Source of the DNA: UBA6065 sp038063975
Lineage (GTDB): Bacteria; Patescibacteriota; Minisyncoccia; Phycocordibacterales; UBA6065
Assembly: GCA_038063975.1 (NCBI GenBank)
Contig: JBBTTY010000038.1
Location: forward strand, 1 to 23,013
DNA length: 23,013 nt
Reading direction: 5' to 3'
Shown: in pieces, positions 5,425 through 13,130 of the stretch
Numbering within the stretch: the first letter of the stretch is position 1
Layout: each line of letters opens with the position of its first letter
Translations under genes and position numbers: made by a program
The notes under the pieces: generated by a model
Seen by the model: only the letters and a program-made list of their open reading frames with translations
Told to the model about the DNA's origin: nothing
Databases searched by the model: none

Positions 5425-6533
5425 AAATTCTCATTGCCACAGGCATATATCCTCCCCAGATTGGCGGGCCAGCGACTTACGCAAAGCTTCTCTATGATGA
5501 ATTGCCGAAATACGGCATAGATGTTGATATTTCTACATTCAGCGATTATATAGATAAGCCAAAAATAGTCAGCCATTTTTTGTATTTTATGGAACTTGTC
5601 CGCAAGGCAAAAGATACTGATCTGATATATGCTCTCGATCCTGTTTCAGTAGGACTGCCTGCTTTATTCGCATCGCAAATTCGTGGCAAAAAATTCATTT
5701 TGCGCATTGCCGGTGATTATGCTTGGGAGCAGGGAACGCAGAGATTTGGGGTGACGGATATGTTGGATGATTTTGCAAAATCGTATGATAAATATCCTTG
5801 GCAAGTAAAACTGTTCAAGAAAATCGAAAAATATGTGGCCGACGGCACCGAAAAAATTATCGTGCCGAGCGAATACCTGAAAAGCATTGTTTCCACATGG
5901 GGAGTTGATCTACAAAAAATGAAAGTGATTTATAACGGTTTTCATATAGAGCCCCTGAAAGAAACACCATCAGCTCTGCGCAAAAAACTTTATTTGTCGG
6001 GCCATGTCATTGTGAGTGTTGGTCGTTTGGTGCTGTGGAAAGGCATGAAAGATTTGATAGAAATTATGCCGGCTATTTTATCTGTCGTGCCAGATGCGAG
6101 GCTTGTCATCATAGGCGACGGACCGGAAAAAAATAATCTGGAAGAAACAATCAAAACTTTAAATCTCGGCGATAAAGTGATTTTTATGGGCCGGCTCAAT
6201 CAGAGAGAGCTTTTTCGGTACGTAAAGGCTGCGGATCTATTCGTTTTGAATACTTCATATGAGGGATTTTCTCATCAAATCATTGAAACTATGGCTTTAG
6301 GTACACCGATTATAACCACTGCTGTAGGTGGTAATCTTGAAATCATAAGAAATAACGAGAACGGAATTCTGGTCTCTCCTGGGGCCAAGGAAGGCCTTTT
6401 AGAGGCTATTACGAGCCTTTTACTGGATCCAAAACGGGCGGAAGCTCTGTCGAAAACAGCTAAAAATGATGTGGCGAGATTCACTGATGAGGTGATGCTT
6501 TCTCAAATTTCCGAAGAATTAAAAAAGCAATAG
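5421..6533 (+). CDS. GT4 family glycosyltransferase, 370 aa
   Basis: A second GT-B family 4 enzyme. The N terminus has the classical G-Y-PPQIGGPATY loop (8-20). YNG is at 171-173, GRLVLWKG at 201-208 supplies the diphosphate-binding Arg and Lys, GDGPE is at 232-236, and E-x7-E is intact (E281, E289). A GDYAWE segment (98-103) is typical of the subgroup related to WcaL/PimB-like enzymes. The start ATG overlaps the previous stop (ATGA), so the pair is translationally coupled. It probably adds one residue of a surface oligosaccharide; donor and acceptor are unknown. Confidence 0.93.
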   Translation: MKILIATGIYPPQIGGPATYAKLLYDELPKYGIDVDISTFSDYIDKPKIVSHFLYFMELVRKAKDTDLIYALDPVSVGLPALFASQIRGKKFILRIAGDYAWEQGTQRFGVTDMLDDFAKSYDKYPWQVKLFKKIEKYVADGTEKIIVPSEYLKSIVSTWGVDLQKMKVIYNGFHIEPLKETPSALRKKLYLSGHVIVSVGRLVLWKGMKDLIEIMPAILSVVPDARLVIIGDGPEKNNLEETIKTLNLGDKVIFMGRLNQRELFRYVKAADLFVLNTSYEGFSHQIIETMALGTPIITTAVGGNLEIIRNNENGILVSPGAKEGLLEAITSLLLDPKRAEALSKTAKNDVARFTDEVMLSQISEELKKQ

Positions 6534-6548
6534 CAGATATTGAAAAAA

Positions 6549-7643
6549 ATGACAAAAGTACTCATGATATCGACTGATACAAAAATTCTTGAAGAAAGCA
6601 GTCCTGTCCGCACGCGTATGTCGGAATACGGCACCCTTTTTGAGGAATTACATATTGTTGTCTTTACAACAAAGGAAAACAGCAACAATGCACCTGTGGC
6701 AATTTCCAAAAATACTTTTGCCTATCCGACGAGTTCAATTACAAAGCTTTTGTATGTCACGGACGCAATTAAAATCGGTGTTTCTATAATTGAAAATTCC
6801 AAACTTTCATCTAAAAACTCTGTCATAACAACTCAAGATCCTTTTGAGACAGGTCTCGTCGGCAAAAAACTTTCGGAAAAATCAGGCATCCATCACCATG
6901 TTCAAATACATACAGACTTTCACAGTCCATACTTCAAAAATAGTCTGCTCAATAAAATAAGAATAGCCATATCAAACAAAACCTTGCCTCGAGCCACGGC
7001 TATCCGCGTCGTATCAGAGAGAATCAAAAATTCTCTGCCAGAAGATTTAAAAGTAAAAACTTCCGTTTTGCCTATATTTGCCGATCTTTCAGCTATAAAA
7101 AAAGCGCCTGTGATAATAAATCTGAAAAAGATGTATCCTCAATTCAAAAAAATTGTCCTCATGGCTTCTCGGCTCACAGAAGAAAAAGATATAAAGACCG
7201 GTATCAAAGCCTTCTTTAATATTCTAAAAGAATATCCAAATACAGGTCTCATCATTGTTGGTTCCGGTCCAGAAGAAAGTAATATAAAAGCTTTGCAATC
7301 GGCGATTCCGATGATCGTTCGTTTACCGTGGGCTTCATATGATACGCTCATATCATATATGAAAACCTGCGACGTTTTTCTCTCCACCTCTCTCTACGAA
7401 GGTTATGGTCTATCTATGCTCGAGGCTCATACGGCCGGAGCGACTCTAGTAGCGACCGATGCAGGCATTGCGCCCCTTCTCGTTTCAGCCGTTGCAAAAT
7501 CAGGTGATGTAAATGCCATAACGCAACTTCTCTCAAAAGCTTTGTCAGGCCAAATTTTAAACAAGTCTTATACATACCAATATCAATCAAAACAGGCTTA
7601 TTTAGAGGCTTATAAGCGGGATATAGAGAGAGCTTTGATTTAA
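6549..7643 (+). CDS. GT4 family glycosyltransferase, 364 aa
   Basis: A third GT-B family 4 enzyme. I chose the ATG at 6549 (15-nt gap to the upstream stop) over an in-frame TTG at 6540; the first beta strand TKVLMIS follows at once. The C-domain shows MASRLTEEKD (205-214), GSGPE (238-242), and a complete E-x7-E (E284, E292, in YEGYGLSMLEA). The N-domain is short and lacks a clear G-G acceptor loop, which is frequent in divergent GT4s. It continues the operon and lies 2 nt from the next gene. Specificity is unknown. Confidence 0.88.
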   Translation: MTKVLMISTDTKILEESSPVRTRMSEYGTLFEELHIVVFTTKENSNNAPVAISKNTFAYPTSSITKLLYVTDAIKIGVSIIENSKLSSKNSVITTQDPFETGLVGKKLSEKSGIHHHVQIHTDFHSPYFKNSLLNKIRIAISNKTLPRATAIRVVSERIKNSLPEDLKVKTSVLPIFADLSAIKKAPVIINLKKMYPQFKKIVLMASRLTEEKDIKTGIKAFFNILKEYPNTGLIIVGSGPEESNIKALQSAIPMIVRLPWASYDTLISYMKTCDVFLSTSLYEGYGLSMLEAHTAGATLVATDAGIAPLLVSAVAKSGDVNAITQLLSKALSGQILNKSYTYQYQSKQAYLEAYKRDIERALI

Positions 7644-7645
7644 TT

Positions 7646-8674
7646 ATGAAACTACTCCTATTCACTCAAGCTCTCGATACCAATGACCCGGTGCTTTCTG
7701 TATATCACAGGTGGGTTATCGAATTCGCAAAACATTTTGAGTTTATAACCGTCGTTTGTCTAAAAGTGGGCAAATACAATTTACCCGGGAATGTAAAAGT
7801 GCTTTCTTTAGGCAAGGAAGAGGGTATAGGTCGTTTTGGATATGTCATGAGATTTTATAAATATATATTTGACCAAAAATATGACACTGTGTTTGTTCAT
7901 ATGAATCAAGAGTATCTATTGTTAGGTGGCATATTTTGGAAAATGATGGGCAAGCGAGTTTATATGTGGCGAAATCATCATGGGGGGAGTTTTCTCACGG
8001 ATATTGCAGTCACATTGTGTACGAAAATTTTTTGCACATCAAAATTTTCATATACTGCAAAATATAAAAAAACATCCATTATGCCCGTAGGTGTCGATAC
8101 TGATTTTTTTGTGAAATTGCCGGCAATCAAAAAAATTGAACGCTCAATTCTCTTTCTCTCGCGTATAGCGCCTGTAAAAAAACCACATGTATTGATTGAA
8201 GTTTTAAAGATTTTGAAAACGAGACAAATTCTTTTCGTAGCGAACGTATACGGGGATTCGCTTGATAAAGATAAGATATATCATGAAAATCTAAAGAAAA
8301 ACGTGAGAGAGGCCGGCTTATCAGATTCGGTAACTTTTTACGGAGGTATTCCGAATACGGAAACCGTGAAAACTTACAATAACCATGAAATTTTTGTAAA
8401 TCTCTCGTCTTCTGGTATGTATGACAAGACCATATTCGAGGCGATGGCTTGCGAAACTCTAACTTTAGCTACAAATAAAAACCTCGAGGAATTAGTTCCG
8501 AAATCTTTTATAGCGGAAGAAAATGATGTGGAAAATATCGCTTTGAAATTGGAAAAATTGCTTGCTTTATCGAATGAGGAAAAAGCGGAGTGGGGGAGAG
8601 AACTTCGTCGAGTTGCCGTTGAACGACACTCTCTCCGAGAGCTTGGCAATAAAATAACTACTGAAATCGTTTAA
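7646..8674 (+). CDS. GT4-like glycosyltransferase, 342 aa
   Basis: A divergent GT-B enzyme. The N-domain has an HMNQEY strand-loop (85-90), MWRNHH (107-112) and GVDTDFF (149-155) at the inter-domain linker. SRIAPVKKP (172-180) holds the donor-binding Arg and Lys. The E-x7-E site appears as SGMYDKTIFEAM, so the first Glu is replaced by Gly while an Asp-Lys pair lies between. This variant is seen in a recognisable GT4 subgroup, so activity is plausible. The gene starts 2 nt after the previous stop and is part of the same operon. It is the last glycosyltransferase before the methyltransferase. Confidence 0.85.
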   Translation: MKLLLFTQALDTNDPVLSVYHRWVIEFAKHFEFITVVCLKVGKYNLPGNVKVLSLGKEEGIGRFGYVMRFYKYIFDQKYDTVFVHMNQEYLLLGGIFWKMMGKRVYMWRNHHGGSFLTDIAVTLCTKIFCTSKFSYTAKYKKTSIMPVGVDTDFFVKLPAIKKIERSILFLSRIAPVKKPHVLIEVLKILKTRQILFVANVYGDSLDKDKIYHENLKKNVREAGLSDSVTFYGGIPNTETVKTYNNHEIFVNLSSSGMYDKTIFEAMACETLTLATNKNLEELVPKSFIAEENDVENIALKLEKLLALSNEEKAEWGRELRRVAVERHSLRELGNKITTEIV

Positions 8675-8700
8675 TTTTTTAATATAAAGAACACAAATTT

Positions 8701-9342
8701 ATGCACGTAAAACAATTTGAAAATAACCGTTGGCAGAGGGAAGACCAGACAATTCAATTTCGGCATAAAGCCACACTTTCTATGATTGATTCTGGCACAG
8801 TTTTAGACCTCGGTTCAGGTGATGGTCTCCTGCTCGTCCTCTTGCATGAGAGAGGTGTTATAGGTAAAGGTTTTGATTTATCAGAAGAAGGCGTAATCAA
8901 AGCCAATAAAAAAGGTCTCGATACAAAAGTCTTTGATTTTAGCTCCAATAAACTACCTTTTCCAGATAATTCCTTTGATACTGTGGTTATGCTCGACATT
9001 CTCGAACACCTCTATGATCCACAATTTCTTTTGAGTGAGGCTAGGCGAGTTTCAAGAAAAAATATCATTGTCGGCGTGCCGAATTTCAGCTCTCTGCCGG
9101 CGCGTCTCCAGACCCTCATAGGCCATGTGCCGGAAAATAATCAGCCAAAAAAAGGTCACGTTTATTGGTTTAACCTACCCGTTCTTCTCACATTCTTTTC
9201 TCGCACAGGACTCTCACTTGTAAAACTGCAGTCAAATACAGTTTTTGAATCCATACCATTAGTTTCAACCATTACAAAGTTTCTCGCACGGGCCATGCCG
9301 AATCTCTTTAGTCTTTCTTTTGTTGCTCTCGCTCGGAAATAA
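8701..9342 (+). CDS. MetW-like SAM-dependent methyltransferase, 213 aa
   Basis: A class I methyltransferase. Motif I is VLDLGSGDG (34-42), the acidic ribose-binding residue is in GFDLSE (57-62), and motif IV/post-I is FDTVVMLDILEHL (92-104). The fold and the GVPNFSSLPAR segment are like the MetW family, which in polysaccharide clusters often accompanies glycosyltransferases. A sugar or lipid O-methylation is possible, but the substrate cannot be assigned. A TAATAT at 8680-8685 could be a secondary promoter giving a very short leader. The 3' end overlaps the convergent gene at 9308 by 35 bp with no terminator visible between them. Confidence 0.88.
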   Translation: MHVKQFENNRWQREDQTIQFRHKATLSMIDSGTVLDLGSGDGLLLVLLHERGVIGKGFDLSEEGVIKANKKGLDTKVFDFSSNKLPFPDNSFDTVVMLDILEHLYDPQFLLSEARRVSRKNIIVGVPNFSSLPARLQTLIGHVPENNQPKKGHVYWFNLPVLLTFFSRTGLSLVKLQSNTVFESIPLVSTITKFLARAMPNLFSLSFVALARK

Positions 9343-10468
9343 CTTTTTTATATAGTTCTAGATATTCTCGGTACATTCTGTTTAAACTGAACAAATTTTC
9401 CACTTTTTGTGTTGCTTTACAACACATATTATCGTATTCGATTTTTGGTAAATTTAAAATATAATCTAAACCTTTTCTCGCATCTCTTATATCTGCTGAC
9501 ATAGCTACGTATCCTGTTTCTTTATGAGTAACGATTTCCGGCAGGGCATCGACGTCATATGTTACCACTGGAGTGCCACAGGCCATTGCTTCAGCGGTTA
9601 TGAGGCCAAACGTATCTCCTCTGGTGGGATAGAAAAATATATCAATAGCTGATAAATATTTTGACATGAGAATTTTGTTTTCAATATGATCGAGAGCAAT
9701 TACTTTTTTATTTATATATGGAGTATCTATAGAAAGAAAAACAACATCATCAAAATTTCTGTATTTATCAACAATTTCTTTTGAGTCCGTCCAGCCCTTT
9801 TTTCCAAAACCTATAATTTTTTTATCCAAAGGCAAACCGAGTTCTCTTTTTATGCTCTGTTTATCATATGGCTTAAAAATCGAAATATCTATTCCGTTGT
9901 ATATGCGAGTTATATCTTGCGTTTTCAAAATGCTTTTCTCCACTTCTCTCTTAAGCCATTCAGAAACTGTCACTATATGAAGCTTTGATTTCTCATATAT
10001 CCGTTTTTTCATGGCAAGCAATCGCGCAGTATTGTCCCACAGACAAAAAAGAAATTTTTTCTTGTTCGGATTTTTCAAAGTAACACTATCGCTTGAGAAT
10101 CCTGTAATAGCCCAGATATCGTGCATAGTCCATATCACTGGCTTTTCGTGAGACATTCTCACGAGGTCGTGGAGGTTGAAAAAGTTGCTGTGCAGATTAT
10201 GGTAGTGGATAATGTCGGCTTCCTTATATTCTTTCGTATCAAAGATATAGTCTGTGCGGGCGAATTTTAGATCATTAGCAAAAAGTTTTACAAGCCAATC
10301 CTGATAGCGTTTGCGGGGAATGACAAAAACATCTGGTTCATTGGAATATTTGTAGCGGACAAAAGTTGATACGGTATGACCCTCCGCTTTCAGTCTCTTG
10401 CGCAGTTCCCAAGAAATGCCTGCCGCACCACCCCTGTTGTCTATAGTTCCTATAACCAGTATTTTCAT
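9308..10468 (-). CDS. GT4 family glycosyltransferase, 386 aa
   Basis: A GT-B enzyme on the reverse strand. I start it at the ATG ending at 10468, which follows the TAA of the upstream gene by one base. An ATG at 10486 would add six residues inside that gene. Motifs include the GGAAG loop (13-17), HYHNLHSNFFN (88-98) and TMHDIWAITG (114-123), the marker of the WcaC-like colanic-acid GT4 subgroup. YNGID is at 190-194 and TFGLITAEAMACGTP at 286-300. The first Glu of E-x7-E is Asp (D285, E293). It forms a reverse-strand two-gene operon with the gene at 10470 and was probably inserted or inverted within an otherwise forward cluster. Confidence 0.9.
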   Translation of the reverse strand: MKILVIGTIDNRGGAAGISWELRKRLKAEGHTVSTFVRYKYSNEPDVFVIPRKRYQDWLVKLFANDLKFARTDYIFDTKEYKEADIIHYHNLHSNFFNLHDLVRMSHEKPVIWTMHDIWAITGFSSDSVTLKNPNKKKFLFCLWDNTARLLAMKKRIYEKSKLHIVTVSEWLKREVEKSILKTQDITRIYNGIDISIFKPYDKQSIKRELGLPLDKKIIGFGKKGWTDSKEIVDKYRNFDDVVFLSIDTPYINKKVIALDHIENKILMSKYLSAIDIFFYPTRGDTFGLITAEAMACGTPVVTYDVDALPEIVTHKETGYVAMSADIRDARKGLDYILNLPKIEYDNMCCKATQKVENLFSLNRMYREYLELYKKVISEREQQKKD

Positions 10469-10469
10469 T

Positions 10470-11462
10470 TTATTTGAAACAAGCATTCATAAAATCTTGC
10501 GCCAATTTTTTTGAAGTCAGTTTCTGTTTATAGAGATCATATCCGGCTTTGCCTATGCGATCGAGAGTTTTTCTATCATCTTTCATTTCCAAAATTTTTT
10601 GGGCCAGATCATCCGGATCATTTTGATTTACGACAATGCAGGTTTTATTTTCTTCCAGTATTTCAAAAATCGCTTTGTTTCGACCGGTTAAATAAGGCAG
10701 GCCGAGAGCCAAACTCTCAAAAAGCTTGCAAGGCAGTGTTCTCTCCAGTCTAGGATGGTTCGCCAGCTGGCCGAGACTTATATGACAGGAAAGCATAAGC
10801 TCTCGCAATGTATCAACGGATAATTTATCGTGAATATGTTCGACATTTTTCGGTTGGAGTTTCGCCATGAGAACGTTGAATTCCCTGTACATAAAACCAT
10901 GGCCGATAACGAGAAACTGTACACCGGAATTCTCCAATTTTTTGGCTGCCTCTATGACAGTGAGAATGCCTGATTCAGGTAGAAATCTACCCCTGAAAAG
11001 AATAGTAAATTTGCCATTCTTTTTTATATGCTGATCGAAATAAAATTCTTTTTCATTAACTCCAGAAAAAGAGCGTACCAACTTTTTCTTTTGTACAAAG
11101 AAAAATCGGCTGACGAACTCGATCTGAGCGTTACTTTCGAGGAGAACTATGGATGATAAATGAAAGGACAAAAAGTCAATGAGCCACCACTTCACCGCAC
11201 AAATGCAAAACGGTCCATATTCTCTCCTTGATATGATATTGGCCTCATATTGTGAAACTGTGGCATTAAAAATTATTTTGTCTCTCGTAAAAAAGCGAGC
11301 AGAAATGACGGAGAGAGGAGATGTAAAACCGACAATAATAGCATCTCTTTGACCGCTTTTTTTCTCCATCTCGCATACTTCATGGCCGAGCTCTCGCAGA
11401 CCGTCTATGAGATGTCTGTCTTGAGGGTATATGTTTTTCGTGTTGAGGTAGCAAAATCTCAT
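10470..11462 (-). CDS. Divergent GT4-like glycosyltransferase, 330 aa
   Basis: A short GT-B protein. The C-domain is recognisable: FRGRFLPESG holds the donor Arg, VIGHG follows, and CKLFESLALGLPYLTG is the E-loop, but the first position of E-x7-E is Arg rather than Glu. Identical KLFE loops occur in many GT4s that bind donors through the second Glu only. The N-domain is reduced and has a hydrophobic WWLIDFLSFHL stretch (around 96-106) that may attach it to the membrane. It is the upstream gene of the reverse pair and starts 63 nt from the divergent gene at 11526. Substrate is unknown. Confidence 0.8.
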   Translation of the reverse strand: MRFCYLNTKNIYPQDRHLIDGLRELGHEVCEMEKKSGQRDAIIVGFTSPLSVISARFFTRDKIIFNATVSQYEANIISRREYGPFCICAVKWWLIDFLSFHLSSIVLLESNAQIEFVSRFFFVQKKKLVRSFSGVNEKEFYFDQHIKKNGKFTILFRGRFLPESGILTVIEAAKKLENSGVQFLVIGHGFMYREFNVLMAKLQPKNVEHIHDKLSVDTLRELMLSCHISLGQLANHPRLERTLPCKLFESLALGLPYLTGRNKAIFEILEENKTCIVVNQNDPDDLAQKILEMKDDRKTLDRIGKAGYDLYKQKLTSKKLAQDFMNACFK

Positions 11463-11525
11463 CTATATATTCATTTGGTGGCTTCGATTATAGCATCAAA
11501 TCTGCTAATATAGGCTTATAAACCC

Positions 11526-12668
11526 ATGAACAGACTTTTTCTCTTATTTCACGGTCGTTTTCCTAGCGAAAAAGCTGCCTCTCTCTTTACCGCAAAAGGG
11601 GCTGGAGCTTTTGCCAGCAAGGGCATGGAAGTCATTGTCGTGGTTCCGCAGAGAAAAAACATCAGTTCAAACGATCCTTTTGTTTTTTATAACATAGAGA
11701 AGAATTTTGAAATCAAATATATTCCAATTATAGATCTCTTTGGTATATTACCTGACAAAATAGCTTTTTGGATATCATTCATTATTTTTTCTGTTTTGAG
11801 TTTTTTCTTTATAAAAAAGACGAGCAAGAATGAAGACATCATATATTCAAACGAATCTCTGCCACTTTTTCTCATCTCTTTTATTCGATCGAATTGTTTT
11901 TTTGAGATGCATGATTTTCCGGAAAGTAAATTCGGTCTATTTGCTAAATTGCTCTCTCGAATGCGTTGGATACTAGTCCACAATCGCTGGAAATTGACGG
12001 AAATAGGCAAAAAGTTCCCAAATATTTCTCGCCAGAAATTCATATACGAGCCGAATGCGGTCGATATCAAGGCTTTCGACATTGATATTTCAAAAATTGA
12101 TGCCAGAAGAAAACTCGGATTGCCGGAAAATAAAAAAATCGCAGTTTACACAGGTCATCTCTATAGTTGGAAAGGTGTGGATACTCTGGCCTCGGCTACA
12201 CAATTTTTGAACGATGGATATTTGATAGTTTTTGTAGGCGGTACAGAGAGAGATATCAAGGCTTTCAAGAAAAAACATAATGCAAATAAAAAAATACTTA
12301 TAATCGGTCACAAACCGCACAAAGAGATTCCTCTCTGGCAAAAATCTGCGGATGTTTTGGTCCTTCCAAATACGGCGAGAGAAGCCATATCGGCATATTA
12401 CACTTCGCCTATGAAACTCTTTGAATATATGGCAAGCCGGAGACCTATCGTGGCTAGTGACATTTTATCGATTAGAGAAATTATAGATGAAAAGAGTGCG
12501 GTATTGGTTGTTGCTGATCAACCACAAGCTCTAGCTTTGGCCATAGACAATATCGTCAAAGTTCCAAAAATCGGTGATGAGATAGCTTTGCAGGCCTTTG
12601 AAGATGTTTCGGATCATACATGGGATGCCAGAGCCGGGCGAATTCTAAATTTTATCAGAAAAGTTTAA
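11526..12668 (+). CDS. GT4 family glycosyltransferase, 380 aa
   Basis: A GT-B family 4 enzyme with a hydrophobic hairpin in the N-domain (about residues 80-97, rich in Phe and Ile) that probably anchors it to the membrane. EPNAVD marks the linker, AVYTGHLYSWKGVD is the donor-binding strand with its Lys, and SPMKLFEYMASRRPIVASD is the classical E-loop with the second Glu conserved. A TAATAT at 11506-11511 gives a predicted leader of about 7 nt. It begins the second forward block and is followed 18 nt later by gtrA-like 12687, which has its own TATAAT. Specificity is unknown. Confidence 0.9.
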   Translation: MNRLFLLFHGRFPSEKAASLFTAKGAGAFASKGMEVIVVVPQRKNISSNDPFVFYNIEKNFEIKYIPIIDLFGILPDKIAFWISFIIFSVLSFFFIKKTSKNEDIIYSNESLPLFLISFIRSNCFFEMHDFPESKFGLFAKLLSRMRWILVHNRWKLTEIGKKFPNISRQKFIYEPNAVDIKAFDIDISKIDARRKLGLPENKKIAVYTGHLYSWKGVDTLASATQFLNDGYLIVFVGGTERDIKAFKKKHNANKKILIIGHKPHKEIPLWQKSADVLVLPNTAREAISAYYTSPMKLFEYMASRRPIVASDILSIREIIDEKSAVLVVADQPQALALAIDNIVKVPKIGDEIALQAFEDVSDHTWDARAGRILNFIRKV

Positions 12669-12672
12669 ATGT

Positions 12673-12678
12673 TATAAT
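12673..12678 (+). promoter_or_regulatory. Consensus -10 box giving a leaderless mRNA
   Basis: A perfect TATAAT ends 8 nt before the ATG at 12687, within the 18-nt gap between two genes. It suggests an internal leaderless promoter for 12687-15547. Confidence 0.5.
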
Positions 12679-12686
12679 CGGAGCTT

Positions 12687-13130
12687 ATGATTAGATTATT
12701 TTTCAGTCAATTCTCGAATATAAGGATGCTTCTTAAATACGCTATTTCAGGTGGCATAGCAGCGCTAGTTCAAATCGGCACGCTTGTTCTTCTAGTCGAA
12801 CGCGCTTCGATGGATCACATACCAGCTGTGGCATTAGCCTTCATTGTTTCTGCTTTTGTAGCTTTTACTTTTCAAAAATTCTGGACGTTTCGAGACCATT
12901 CTCTCTCACGGAGTCACTTTCAAATGACCTCATATCTAATACTTGCCGTAACTGCTTTTTTTCTAACCATTTTTTTCATGTACTTATTTGTCGAAGTTCT
13001 TTATATCTGGTACGTTCTAGCCCAAATTGTGACCACCGGTCTCGTCGCTATAGTCACCTTTCTCATAAATAAAAATATTATTTTCAATCGACAATCGGTT
13101 ATTTTTCGGGAAGAGAAAGATAAAATATGA
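12687..13130 (+). CDS. GtrA-family membrane protein, 147 aa
   Basis: A four-helix GtrA/DPMS-like protein. Members are thought to move or present polyprenyl-phosphate sugars across the membrane. Family marks are KYAISGGIAALV (17-28), FTFQKFWTFRD (60-70) and FLINKNIIF (125-133). Four hydrophobic segments lie at about 18-38, 47-65, 83-103 and 107-128. Length is typical. It overlaps the next gene by 4 nt. GtrA normally works with a DPM1-type GT2 that makes the lipid-linked sugar and a GT-C enzyme that uses it. Both partner types lie directly downstream, which makes a polyprenyl-phosphate-sugar pathway likely. Confidence 0.92.
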   Translation: MIRLFFSQFSNIRMLLKYAISGGIAALVQIGTLVLLVERASMDHIPAVALAFIVSAFVAFTFQKFWTFRDHSLSRSHFQMTSYLILAVTAFFLTIFFMYLFVEVLYIWYVLAQIVTTGLVAIVTFLINKNIIFNRQSVIFREEKDKI

